Part shown: positions 55,000 through 64,000 of the stretch, piece after piece
Numbering within the stretch: the stretch's first letter is position 1
Layout of the letters: the number at the start of each line of letters is the position of its first letter
DNA from: Spiroplasma endosymbiont of Lonchoptera lutea
GTDB lineage: Bacteria; Bacillota_I; Bacilli_A; Mycoplasmatales; Nriv7
Length of the DNA stretch: 64,000 nucleotides
Direction of reading: 5' to 3'
Assembly: GCF_964019715.1 (NCBI RefSeq)
Contig: NZ_OZ026463.1
Location: 248,001-312,000, forward strand
The notes under the pieces: generated by a model
Seen by the model: the letters and a program-made list of their open reading frames with translations, nothing else
Databases searched by the model: none
What the model was told of the DNA's origin: nothing
Translations under genes and position numbers: made by a program

Positions 55000-55644
55000 T
55001 TACACACTATCTAAAATACTTTTAATACCATTAAATACTAATTTACTTGACTGATTAGCATCAACAACATGTAATAAGTTTTCTTCTTGATAATACTCTA
55101 CTAAAGGTAAAGTCTCATTCAAATAAGTTTGAATTCTAATTTTAGCTTTTTCTTTCGTATCATCATCGCGCTGAATTAATGATGCACCATCATCATCATC
55201 ACATTGCATCGCAATTTTAGGTTTATTAACTAATTTGTTATATGTTCGATTACAAGTCGGACAAACTAAGCGATTAGTAATCCGATCAATTAAATGTTCT
55301 AAGTCAGCTTCTAAATAAATAACAAAATCAATTTGTTGTTCTTTTTTTTCTAAAATCTCTTGCAACGCATGCGCTTGTTTAAGCGTTCTTGGAAAACCAT
55401 CAAGAATAAAGTTTTCGCTTAAATTATCAATGGTTTCTCGCACAAGATTAATGACTTGTTCATCAGGTACTAATTTTCCTGCATCTAAATATTCTTTAGT
55501 TTTTAATCCCAATGGTGAATTATTTTTTATCGCTTGACGAATAATATCTCCTGTTGATAAATGTATCAAACGGTATGCCTCACATAACTTTTGTGACTGA
55601 GTTCCTTTACCACTTCCGGGTGCTCCTAAAAAGATTAAATTCAT
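55000..55644 (-). CDS. adk: adenylate kinase
   Basis: 214 residues from ATG 55644 (a GTG four codons earlier is possible). P-loop GAPGSGKGTQ, DGFPRTLKQA and the LID region beginning LVCPTCNRTYNK; the second Cys pair of the LID zinc site is only partly kept (QCDDDD). In the spc cluster next to secY as usual. Confidence 0.96.
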   Translation of the reverse strand: MNLIFLGAPGSGKGTQSQKLCEAYRLIHLSTGDIIRQAIKNNSPLGLKTKEYLDAGKLVPDEQVINLVRETIDNLSENFILDGFPRTLKQAHALQEILEKKEQQIDFVIYLEADLEHLIDRITNRLVCPTCNRTYNKLVNKPKIAMQCDDDDGASLIQRDDDTKEKAKIRIQTYLNETLPLVEYYQEENLLHVVDANQSSKLVFNGIKSILDSV

Positions 55645-55665
55645 TTTAAATACCACTCTCTTTTA

Positions 55666-57036
55666 TCATATATTTTTACTTTGATTTTCATCCCTTTTAA
55701 ATTGAATATACGATTGTTGCCTCAAATGTCCTTGAACTTGACGAATAACTTCAATTGCAACACCAACCATAATAATAACTCCTGTTCCACCAATTGCTAA
55801 CATTGGCGGTAAATTTGTTAATTTAGAAATTAATGTTGGCAATATGGCAACAAAAGCTAAAAAGATACTACCAACAACACTTAAACGATTTAAAGTTGAT
55901 TTAATATATTTCTCAGTTTCTTTTCCTGGTTGAATTCCAGGAATAAATGTACCATTCTTTTGAAAATTCTCTGCCATTTGTTCAGGATTAATTTGTACTT
56001 GAGAATATAAGAAAGTAAAGAGAATAATTAAAATCGCAAAAATGCTCATTCCTGACCATGAATCTAATGCCAAATAAGTCTCAGTAAAATTAGTAAACCC
56101 TGTTCCTTCGGGATTATTAGCTTTAACAATTTGGGCAATTGTTAAAGGTGCTGTTATAATTGCTGAAGCAAAAATCACGGGAATAACACCAGCCGAATTA
56201 ATTTTTAACGGCAAATACGGTGCTTTTTCACTTTTTAACACTAATCCACTTCCCGTCTGTTGAATCGGAATTCTTCTTTCTGATTCAGCAAAGAATACAA
56301 CCATTAAAATTACTAAAAGAAATCCAACCATATAAAGTAAAAACTTTAAAAACCCACTAAAAACAACTATTGCTTCACTTTGACCACCAACTCAAAATTG
56401 AAAAGTTTTAGCAATATTAAATGGTAAACTAGAAGCAATTCCAGCAAAAATAACTAAAGAAACACCATTACCAATTCCACGAATTGTAATTTGATCAGCT
56501 AGTCAAAGAATTAAGAATGTCCCTCCCAAAAGCAATGTTGGTACCAAAATATAATAAAACACTGCCGATGTAGCAATATTTCCAGCATCTGCTTCTTGCC
56601 ATTTAAGACTAATAATTTTTTGTTGTGCTAAGGTCATAATTGTCGCAAAACTTTGCATAATGCCAAATGGCAATGTTAATCATTTAGTTAATGAATCTAA
56701 TTTTCGTTTCCCTTTTTCTCCTGATTTGGCTCAACGAGATAATCCTGGAACTAAATCAGTAGATAATAATTGGACAATAATAGAAGCAGTAATGTATGGC
56801 GATAACCCTAAAGCGAAAAGTGAAAATCGATCAATAGAGCCTCCACCTAACATTGCAATCAAATTAAAAAATTCTCTTGAATCCTTATTAGATTCATTAA
56901 GGTTTTTATTTATATTAACCCCTGGAACAGTAATTAATGCTCCCAAACGAATAATAAATAAAACCAATAATGTAAAAGCTAATTTTAATAAAATATCTTT
57001 ATTATTACGATAAAATCTTTTAATGGTTGTTATCAC
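55666..57036 (-). CDS. secY: preprotein translocase subunit SecY
   Basis: 456 residues, ten spans. ITVPGVNI after TM1, plug and [17 protein letters not shown] of TM2, [14 protein letters not shown] in the C5 loop, and LLYVQVQ-type TM7-8 residues as [17 protein letters not shown]. Reads through several TGA codons between 56331 and 56731. Forms the translocon with SecE. Confidence 0.97.
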
Positions 57037-57038
57037 TA

Positions 57039-57476
57039 TTAAATCACCTCGGTTTTACCATTAGCCTTCTCAATAGCATCTTTAGCAACTTTTGAAAACT
57101 TATGAGCTTTAATAACTAATGCTTTACTAATTTTACCATTAGCAAGAATTTTTACTAATGATTTTTCACTATTAATTAATTTTTTGCTTTTTAAAACTTG
57201 GGGAGTAATTTCAGTTACATCTAATTGTTCTAAAGCACTTAAGTTAACAATTTCATATTTTTTCTTTGTAAAATTGGTAAAACCGATTTTAGGAATTCTA
57301 CGAAATAAAGGCGTTTGTCCACCTTCAAATCCAGGACGAACACCACCACCACTTCTAGCATTTTGACCTTTATGTCCTTTACCAGAAGTTTTTCCATGTC
57401 CTGAAGATGTTCCTCTTCCAAGGCGTTTTTTATCTTTACGAGATTTTTCAGTATATTTAAGTTCATGTAATTTCAT
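57039..57476 (-). CDS. rplO: 50S ribosomal protein L15
   Basis: 145 residues. [20 protein letters not shown] and [20 protein letters not shown] are diagnostic. Confidence 0.97.
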   Translation of the reverse strand: MKLHELKYTEKSRKDKKRLGRGTSSGHGKTSGKGHKGQNARSGGGVRPGFEGGQTPLFRRIPKIGFTNFTKKKYEIVNLSALEQLDVTEITPQVLKSKKLINSEKSLVKILANGKISKALVIKAHKFSKVAKDAIEKANGKTEVI

Positions 57477-57478
57477 AA

Positions 57479-58114
57479 TTATTGTTCCCTTGCTAGTGAT
57501 TTTTCACTAACTTTTTCTTTAATTTCTCGTAAACTATACACTTGTTCTTTAGTTCGCATTTGTTTTAAACCATCCATTGCTGCTCTAATCATAATAAGTG
57601 AGGTATTAGAACCTAATGACTTAACATAAATATCTTGAACACCAGATACTTCAATTAAAGTCCGAACTGGACCACCAGCAATAATTCCCGTACCTTTTCT
57701 AGCAGGTTTAATTAATAATCGGCCCCCACCATAATGACCAATAACCTCATGAGGAACAGTAACCCCAACCATTGGAATCATAAAAATATTTTTCTTAGCA
57801 GCTTTTGCTGCTTTTTTAATAGCATCGGGTACTTCATTAGCTTTACCAGTAGCAAAACCAACTTTTCCCTTATGGTTACCAACAATAACTACTACTGAGA
57901 AACGAAAATGTCGCCCCCCTTTAGTTACTTTAGTTACCCTTCTTACTTTAACGACCTTTTCTTCAAACTCTTCAACCGGTTTTTGAAAATTAGCGTTTGG
58001 TTTTTTAGTTCATCGTTTTTTATTTCGTTCACCATCACTACCTCGATTAGCAAAATTAGGCTTAGTTGGTGATGTCGTTAAATTTTGTTGATCTTTTTTT
58101 TCTTGCATTAACAT
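57479..58114 (-). CDS. rpsE: 30S ribosomal protein S5
   Basis: Up to 211 residues, with an N-terminal extension of about 45 residues (Asn/Lys-rich, [18 protein letters not shown]) ahead of the S5 core ([20 protein letters not shown]). ATG 58114 is four bases after GGAG; ATG 58108 is an alternative. Directly after rplR: no rpmD (L30) between rpsE and rplO, as in other mollicutes. Confidence 0.95.
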
Positions 58115-58126
58115 ACTTCTCCTCTA

Positions 58127-58483
58127 CTAAAATTTCAATCCATGTTCTCTTGCAGCCTCCGCAAACGCAGCAATTTTTCCGTGATACAAGTACCCCCCAC
58201 GATCAAAGACCACAGTGGTAATATTGTTTTCTAAAGCTTTCTTTGCTAACATTTCTCCCAGAAGAGTAGCACTAGCTTTATTTAAATTGCTCTTACCTGT
58301 ACCTGCCATTTGCAAAGTTGAGTAAGAAACTAGTGTCCGGTGCTGACTATCATCAATAATTTGTGCATAAAGATTCTTATTAGAACGAAATACATTAAGT
58401 CGGGGTCTTAATTCAGAACCAGTTATTTTTTTACGAATGCGAAAATGTCTAATTTTTCTTGCTTCATAGCGATTTGATTTCAT
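58127..58483 (-). CDS. rplR: 50S ribosomal protein L18
   Basis: 118 residues. RPRLNVFRSNKNLYAQIIDD and VVFDRGGYLYHGKIAAFAEA mark L18, which binds 5S rRNA. Confidence 0.97.
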   Translation of the reverse strand: MKSNRYEARKIRHFRIRKKITGSELRPRLNVFRSNKNLYAQIIDDSQHRTLVSYSTLQMAGTGKSNLNKASATLLGEMLAKKALENNITTVVFDRGGYLYHGKIAAFAEAAREHGLKF

Positions 58484-58517
58484 TTTTAACTCCTTTGAAA
58501 GTAATCTAGACTATTGT

Positions 58518-59060
58518 CTATTTACCTGCTGATTTCCCTTCCTTACGAATAATGTATTCATTATCATATTGAATTCCTTTACCTTTGTACGGCTCTATTC
58601 GTCGAAAAGCACAAATATTGGCTGCTACTTGTCCAACTAATTCTTTACTAATTCCTGAAACAATAAGTTCTGTTGGTTTAGGGCAAACAACTGTTACTCC
58701 TTCAGGGATAGTATATTGAATCGGATGTGAAAACCCTAAACTTAAATTTAGTTTATCACCCTGAATATTAGCACGATATCCCACCCCATTAATTAATAAT
58801 CTTTTACTAAAACCAGTAGTAACACCTGTTAACATTCCTTCTAACAATGAATTAGTAGTTCCATGTAATTGCTTAGTATGTTTTTGTTCATTCGGTCTGA
58901 TAGTTTTAATCGTTTGGTTTTCAACGATAATAGTAATTTTTTGTGGTAATTGTTTATTGAGTGTTCCTTTAGGTCCTTTAATAGTTATGATATTATTTTT
59001 TGCAACATTTATTTCAACGCCATCTTGTACAGATAGAATGCGATTACCAATTCTTGACAT
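58518..59060 (-). CDS. rplF: 50S ribosomal protein L6
   Basis: 180 residues. [16 protein letters not shown] at the start, [20 protein letters not shown] and [20 protein letters not shown]. Confidence 0.97.
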   Translation of the reverse strand: MSRIGNRILSVQDGVEINVAKNNIITIKGPKGTLNKQLPQKITIIVENQTIKTIRPNEQKHTKQLHGTTNSLLEGMLTGVTTGFSKRLLINGVGYRANIQGDKLNLSLGFSHPIQYTIPEGVTVVCPKPTELIVSGISKELVGQVAANICAFRRIEPYKGKGIQYDNEYIIRKEGKSAGK

Positions 59061-59071
59061 AATTTATCACC

Positions 59072-59473
59072 CTATCAAACAAAGGCAAGAACTTCGCCAC
59101 CTAAACGATTTTCTCTTGCTTTTGCATCAGTCATAACTCCAAGTGATGTCGAAATAATTGCAATTCCTAAACCATTTAAAACCTTTGGAATCTCACTATT
59201 TTTAACATATACTCTAAGACCTGGCTTAGATATTCTCTTTAAACCTCAAATTACCCTTTGACTTGCTTTATATTTTAATAAAATATCAATTTTACTATGA
59301 GTTCCATCTTTGGATTTCTCATTAATTTTAAAATCAATAATATACCCTTCTTCTTTCAGAATTTGAGCAATTTGCAATTTTATATTAGAATTCGGAATGC
59401 TTACCTTTTTAAATTGTCGCTGGTTAGCATTGCGAATTCTTGTTAGCATATCGCTAATTGGATCTGTCATCAT
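59072..59473 (-). CDS. rpsH: 30S ribosomal protein S8
   Basis: 133 residues; the real end is W then TAG (…VLAFVW), since TGA is sense. [17 protein letters not shown] and [20 protein letters not shown] are diagnostic. Confidence 0.97.
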
Positions 59474-59490
59474 ATTTTACTAACTACCTC

Positions 59491-59676
59491 CTATCATGAA
59501 GCTTTCTTAAGCCCAGGGATTTGCCCTTTATTGCCAAATTCACGAATACATATACGACATAATTGAAACTTTTTTAATACTGACTTTGGTCGGCCACAAT
59601 TTTGACAACGAGTGTATGCGCGAACTGCAAACTTAGGAGTTTTTAATTGTTTTACTTTTAGTGATTTTTTTGCCAT
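59491..59676 (-). CDS. rpsN: 30S ribosomal protein S14, zinc-binding type
   Basis: 61 residues starting [10 protein letters not shown]. Four Cys in CQNCGRPKS and CRIC. Ends KKAS-W-TAG: the terminal Trp is TGA, giving exactly the canonical 61-residue S14 ending in SW. Confidence 0.97.
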
Positions 59677-59692
59677 CAGTTTCTTTCCTCTC

Positions 59693-60232
59693 CTATTTCT
59701 TAAATGGTGCACCCATTTTTTTTAGTAAAGAAAATGATTCATTTTGATTATTACTAGACATTACAATAGTAATACTCATTCCTCTTGTTTTTACAACTTT
59801 GTCGTAATCAATTTCAGGAAAAATCAATTGTTCTTTAATTCCTAATGTGTAGTTACCCTGTTTATCAAAACCAGCTTTATTTAAACCACGAAAATCACGA
59901 ACCCGAGGTAAATTAATATTAAATAATTTATAAAGAAAGTCATACATTTTAGTACCCCGTAAAGTTACTTTACACCCAATTGGCATTCCTTCTCGTAACT
60001 TAAAACCAGCAATTGATTTTTTTGCTCTAGTTGTTACTGGTTTTTGTCCGGTAATTAAGTACAATTCTTGCATTACTATTTCAATATTTTTACTGTTACT
60101 AACAGCATCACCAATACCAACATTAACAACTACTTTGATAATTTTAGAAACTTGCATTGTAGAAGTAAAATTATATTCTTGCATCATTTCCTGAATAATT
60201 CCATCTTGATATTGTTTTTGTAAATAATTCAT
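59693..60232 (-). CDS. rplE: 50S ribosomal protein L5
   Basis: 179 residues. Start ATG 60232; an overlapping TTG one codon earlier is possible, given AAGGAG placement. [20 protein letters not shown] and [20 protein letters not shown] identify it. Confidence 0.97.
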   Translation of the reverse strand: MNYLQKQYQDGIIQEMMQEYNFTSTMQVSKIIKVVVNVGIGDAVSNSKNIEIVMQELYLITGQKPVTTRAKKSIAGFKLREGMPIGCKVTLRGTKMYDFLYKLFNINLPRVRDFRGLNKAGFDKQGNYTLGIKEQLIFPEIDYDKVVKTRGMSITIVMSSNNQNESFSLLKKMGAPFKK

Positions 60233-60251
60233 CAAATTTTAACTCCTTCAA

Positions 60252-60563
60252 TTAAATTCTTGTCTTGGTTTTACGAGCAATCCGATATTTTTTACCATCT
60301 TTAATCTCATAACCAATTTTAGTTGTTTTAGTTTTATCTTTACTATCTAGTAAAGCAACATTGGAAAGATGAATGCTTGCAGGAATTTCTTTAATTCCCC
60401 CTTCATCATTTTGGGTTGGTTTTTGGTTTTTTTTAATTGTAATGCCTTCAATTTCCACACGAAGTTTTTTCTTTAAAATATTAGTAACTGGTCCTTTAAA
60501 ACCACGGTGTTTACCAGCAATAACTAATACTTGGTCACCTTTTTTAATTTTTATTTTTATCAT
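60252..60563 (-). CDS. rplX: 50S ribosomal protein L24
   Basis: 103 residues. KOW motif in KKGDQVLVIAGKHRGFKGPV, IHLSNVALLDSKDK. Confidence 0.96.
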   Translation of the reverse strand: MIKIKIKKGDQVLVIAGKHRGFKGPVTNILKKKLRVEIEGITIKKNQKPTQNDEGGIKEIPASIHLSNVALLDSKDKTKTTKIGYEIKDGKKYRIARKTKTRI

Positions 60564-60564
60564 C

Positions 60565-60933
60565 TTATATCACCTCAGTTGCTAAAGAAGCAATTTTATT
60601 AAATCCTGCTTCTTTTACTTCTCTAGCAATCGGACCAAAAATTCTTGTTCCTCTTGGCATTTTATCATCTCTAATAAGAACAGCTGCATTTTCCGAAAAC
60701 TTAATATATGTACCATCACTTCTGCGAACAGCTTTTTTAGTACGAACAATAACAGCTTTAACAACTTGTCCCTTTTTAACAGTTCCCCCCGGTGTTGCTT
60801 GTTTAACTGAACAAACAATAACATCACCAACACTTGTAAATTTACGAACCGAACCACCTAAGTTCCGAATTACTAAAATTACTTTTGCTCCTGTATTATC
60901 AGCGACCCTTAATTGAGACTCAGTTTGAATCAT
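60565..60933 (-). CDS. rplN: 50S ribosomal protein L14
   Basis: 122 residues. [20 protein letters not shown] and the basic [20 protein letters not shown]. Confidence 0.98.
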   Translation of the reverse strand: MIQTESQLRVADNTGAKVILVIRNLGGSVRKFTSVGDVIVCSVKQATPGGTVKKGQVVKAVIVRTKKAVRRSDGTYIKFSENAAVLIRDDKMPRGTRIFGPIAREVKEAGFNKIASLATEVI

Positions 60934-60950
60934 AATCTATACTTCCTTTT

Positions 60951-61214
60951 CTATAAAATAATTGCTTTTTCAACAATTTTTACTAAACGAAAGCGTTTAG
61001 TTGCTGATAATGGTCTTGTTTCCATAATTAAAACACGATCACCCTCTTGGGAAGAATTGTCTTGATCATGAGCTTTAAACTTTTTTGAATATTTAACGCG
61101 TTTTTTATATATCGGATCATTTTTATATGTTTCTACTAAAACAGTAATTGTCTTCTCCATTTTACTAGAAACAACAATACCCGTATAAACTTTACGGTTA
61201 TTTCTTTCCATCAT
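60951..61214 (-). CDS. rpsQ: 30S ribosomal protein S17
   Basis: 87 residues from the first of two ATGs after GAGG; the second ATG (61211) is equally possible. [20 protein letters not shown] and [15 protein letters not shown]. Its start overlaps the end of rpmC by 17 bp. Confidence 0.96.
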   Translation of the reverse strand: MMERNNRKVYTGIVVSSKMEKTITVLVETYKNDPIYKKRVKYSKKFKAHDQDNSSQEGDRVLIMETRPLSATKRFRLVKIVEKAIIL

Positions 61215-61764
61215 TATCGCCTCGCTTTTCATCAGTTTTTGTATTAGGGGTTATTGTTGCTGCTTTAGATTTAGTAACTTTTGCTGTTTTAACACTAGAT
61301 TCTTTACTATCTTTACTTGTTATCGGCTTAGAAGCTTTCTTTTCTTCCATAACTGGTGCTCCACCATCTTTAACTTTTTTAATTTCCTTTGCCACTAATT
61401 TTTGATTTTCCAGTTCAATTTGTTCAGTAACAACATCATCTTGCTTTTCAACAACTAATTTCTTTTCTTTAAGTTTTGCTTTCTCTTCAACAACTTTAGT
61501 TTTTTGATGAATTTCTTTTTGTAATGTTTCAGAAATAATAACTTTTTGTTGATTCAATGGTTTAACAACTTCACCAGCATCTTTTCTCATTTGTAAATGC
61601 GTTAATATTCTAGCAACTTCTCTTCGTAATTCTTTAATCCGATGAGGCTTTTCTAATTGTCCAGTTGCTGATTGAAATCTTAAGGCAAACAATTCTGCTT
61701 TTAATTCTTCAGCACGATGTTGTAAATCATTAATGCTTTTATCTTTAAATATCTTCTTTGCCAT
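61198..61764 (-). CDS. rpmC: 50S ribosomal protein L29 with long C-terminal extension
   Basis: 188 residues; the L29 domain ([20 protein letters not shown] ... [15 protein letters not shown]) occupies about the first 65. The other 120 form a Lys/Glu/Val/Thr-rich, probably helical then disordered tail ([20 protein letters not shown] and beyond). No stop separates the two parts, and the tail overlaps rpsQ, so this is one gene. Confidence 0.93.
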   Translation of the reverse strand: MAKKIFKDKSINDLQHRAEELKAELFALRFQSATGQLEKPHRIKELRREVARILTHLQMRKDAGEVVKPLNQQKVIISETLQKEIHQKTKVVEEKAKLKEKKLVVEKQDDVVTEQIELENQKLVAKEIKKVKDGGAPVMEEKKASKPITSKDSKESSVKTAKVTKSKAATITPNTKTDEKRGDNDGKK

Positions 61765-62246
61765 TATTCTTCACCTCGTTTAACGATTTTACATCTGATT
61801 GGTAATTTATGCATTGCCAGTCTTAATGCCTCTCTTGCTACTTCTTCAGTAACACCAGCAACTTCAAACATAATTCGTCCTTTTTTAACAACAGCAACAA
61901 ACTCTTCAGGAGACCCTTTTCCAGAACCCATTCGCACTTCAAGTGGCTTTTTAGTTTTCGCCATCTGCGGAAAAATATTAATTCAAACTTTTCCGCCTCG
62001 TTTCATATATCTTGTCGCTGCAATTCTTGCTGCTTCAATTTGTTTTGAAGTAATTCAAAGACCTTGTAATTCAGGTTTTTTTTGTACTTGATCAGTATTG
62101 ACAACAATACTTCTTTTAGGCATAACTAATTTGCCAACTGCTTGTAATCCATATTCACCAAACGAAACCTTAGTTCCTCTTGTTGCTTTGCCTTCATAAG
62201 AAACACGATGCGGACGGCGATATTTAGTTCGTTTTGGCATTAACAT
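61764..62246 (-). CDS. rplP: 50S ribosomal protein L16 with internal insertion
   Basis: 160 residues against about 137-144 usually. Canonical parts [44 protein letters not shown] and [10 protein letters not shown] are all present, but about 23 extra residues (roughly 37-60, [20 protein letters not shown]) lie between EYGLQA and GLWIT. The frame is intact through two TGA codons. Start shares a base pattern with the rpsC stop a few bases upstream. Confidence 0.95.
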
Positions 62247-62248
62247 AA

Positions 62249-62926
62249 TTACTTCGCCTCCTTAACAGAATTTTTCTTTTCTGGTAAAATTTCACCCTTA
62301 TAAATTCAAACCTTAATTCCAATCAAACCATAAGTTGTTAACGCTGATGCTTTAGCATAATCAATATCACTTCGCAAAGTTGCCAAGGGAACACTTCCTT
62401 CAGCATAACCCTCACTACGAGCCATATCAACACCGCCAAGTCTTCCCGACACTAAAGTTTTAATTCCCTTCGCTCCAGCTTTCATTGCTTTACGGATTGC
62501 TAATTTTTGTATCGTTCTAAACGATGCCCGATTAACAATTTGTTGCGCCATATTTTCAGCAACAAGTTGGGCATTCAAATCAGGAACTTTGATATCAACA
62601 ACATTAATCTTAATGTCTAATTTACTATTAGTTGTCAAACCAATTGCGCGCCGAATAGCTTTAATAATATTTTCAATATTTAAACCTTCTTGTCCTAAGA
62701 CAACACCCGGACGCGAAGAATGAATGAACAGCGTAATATTTTCTTTCGTGCGTTCAATTTCAACTTTAGCAATTGCTGCATTTTTCCATTTTTTCAAAAT
62801 TACTTTACGAATTTTAATATCAGAATGTAATCAATTAGCAAAATTTTTATCTTTAGCATATCATCTTGAGTCTCAGTCTTTATTAATACCAAGTCGTAAT
62901 CCATGTGGACTTGCCTTTTGCCCCAT
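62249..62926 (-). CDS. rpsC: 30S ribosomal protein S3
   Basis: 225 residues. [20 protein letters not shown] at the N-terminus (Trp from TGA), KH domain with [20 protein letters not shown], and [20 protein letters not shown]. Begins at the A of the rplV stop (TAATG). Confidence 0.97.
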
Positions 62927-63273
62927 TATTGATTACCTCCCTTTTTGTCTGTTACGACAATTGTAATGTGACTAGTTCTTTTTAATATTTTATAAGCTTG
63001 TCCATGATCTGATGGTCGAAACCGTTTTAAAGTTGCACCCTCACTCACTAAAACCTCTTTAATTAATAACGCATCCCCATCCATCGCATAATTATTTACC
63101 GCATTAGCAATAGCCGATTTTAGAAGTTTAAGTACTGGCTCACTAGCTTTTTTATTAGTATTCATTAAAATCGCTAAAGCATCAGTAACTGGTTTTCTTC
63201 TTATTAATTCAGCAATTAATTGCACCTTTCTGGGGGCAATTCTAATTGTTCTTAAAATAGCTTTTGCTTCCAT
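62926..63273 (-). CDS. rplV: 50S ribosomal protein L22
   Basis: 115 residues. [20 protein letters not shown] and the exit-tunnel loop [20 protein letters not shown]. Confidence 0.97.
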   Translation of the reverse strand: MEAKAILRTIRIAPRKVQLIAELIRRKPVTDALAILMNTNKKASEPVLKLLKSAIANAVNNYAMDGDALLIKEVLVSEGATLKRFRPSDHGQAYKILKRTSHITIVVTDKKGGNQ

Positions 63274-63288
63274 ATTTTAAACTCCTTA

Positions 63289-63561
63289 CTATTTCTTCTT
63301 CTTATCATTTCCGTGCCCACCAAACGATCTTGTTGGTGCAAATTCACCAAATTTATGACCAACCATATCTTCAGTTACAAAAACCGGAACATGCTTTCTA
63401 CCATCATGAACAGCAACTGTATGATTAATGAAGGCAGGAGAAATAGTAGAGCGACGCGATCAAGTTTTCATTACTTCTCTTTTATTATTACTATTCAACA
63501 ACTCAACTTTTTTCAATAAATGTGACGCAATATATGGTCCTTTTTTTAATGATCTTCCCAT
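63289..63561 (-). CDS. rpsS: 30S ribosomal protein S19
   Basis: 90 residues. [40 protein letters not shown] (Trp from TGA), [16 protein letters not shown], ending in a Lys run. Confidence 0.97.
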
Positions 63562-63591
63562 CCTTAACGATTTCCTTTCATAAGCATTACC

Positions 63592-64000
63592 CTATTTTTT
63601 CTTTCTTCTAATAATTAATTTTGTTGAAGCCTTACGAGGATTACGAGTTTTCATCCCCAATGTCTTCTTACCTCAAGGTGTTACAGGAGCTACTCTTCCA
63701 ATCGGCGCTTTTCCTTCACCACCACCATGTGGATGATCATTAGGATTCATAACTGAACCTCTAACCGTCGGACGAATTCCTCTTCAACGATTTCTTCCAG
63801 CTTTTCCTCAATTAACTAAGTTCCGATCTTCATTACCAACTTCACCAATTGTTGCTCGACAAGATGCTAATATCTTGCGAACCTCACCAGAATTTAAACG
63901 AATCGTAACATAACGACCACTTTCATCTTTTCCTAATAATTGAGCACTAGTTCCCGCGCTTCTAGCTAATTGACCACCTTTTAAAGGTCGCAATTCAATA
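63592..64000 (-). CDS. rplB: 50S ribosomal protein L2, 3' part (continues past window)
   Basis: C-terminal 135 residues. [16 protein letters not shown] start of the fragment, [20 protein letters not shown], and the peptidyl-transferase-proximal [19 protein letters not shown] with the conserved His. Stop TAG at 63592. Confidence 0.97.

Noticed and set aside
55000..57036. Missing rpmD (L30) between rpsE and rplO as a deletion
   Set aside because: Absence of L30 is common to mollicutes, and rpsE and rplO are separated by only two bases, so it is not a local anomaly.

Overview
The window is chromosomal DNA of a Spiroplasma of the citri type. It is very AT-rich, and UGA must be read as tryptophan: argS, lepA, rplP, rpsC, secY, the opp genes and every transposase run through in-frame TGA codons at conserved Trp positions, while real stops are TAA or TAG. 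Plectrovirus (SpV1-type) genes and dense IS30, IS3 and ISLre2-type elements fit the same group. All coordinates below assume translation table 4.

Layout. 0-8.6 kb (mostly minus strand): argS, lepA, an ECF transporter S component, fmt and a two-domain nuclease (RecB-like plus DUF2779) in a tightly packed, partly overlapping series, then two small unknown genes. 8.6-18.2 kb: one 9.56-kb insertion bounded by the two ends of an ISLre2/UPF0236 element and a 9-bp target duplication; inside are a decayed SpV1-like prophage (coat and Zot-type assembly genes kept, replication gene absent), an IS30 copy and three IS3 copies. 18.2-21 kb: rpsT convergent with a membrane protein gene and holA. 21-28 kb: an ETX/MTX2-like pore-forming toxin gene, and a flavin amine oxidase gene broken by two IS30 copies, one of which carries an IS3. 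28-29.3 kb: rplK-rplA. 29.3-33.6 kb: a 304-bp MITE, another IS30 holding an IS3, and a second type of IS30, separating rplK from nusG. 33.8-38.2 kb: nusG, secE, rpmG, ogt, a nonsense-mutated SigH-like sigma factor gene, rlmB and cysS. 38.3-49.1 kb: a small membrane protein, then an opp operon (oppA-B-C-D-F and an 816-residue unknown protein, minus strand) with a promoter and a terminator-like hairpin in the leader. 49.2-51.7 kb: ISLre2 remnants in inverted orientation around an IS30, plus a broken membrane-protein gene. 51.7-64 kb: the S10-spc-alpha ribosomal protein cluster from rplQ back to a partial rplB, including secY, adk, map, infA and rpoA.

Housekeeping genes are intact and in Bacillus-like order (cysS-rlmB-sigH-rpmG-secE-nusG-rplK-rplA; rpsT next to holA; S10-spc-alpha). 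Accessory DNA is concentrated at a few sites where elements have landed in one another. Target duplications allow the order of several insertions to be read directly. The most interesting non-mobile items are the toxin gene, the disabled sigma factor gene, the insert in L16, the long tail on L29, and the large coiled-coil insertion in OppF. I found no CRISPR array, rRNA or tRNA gene.
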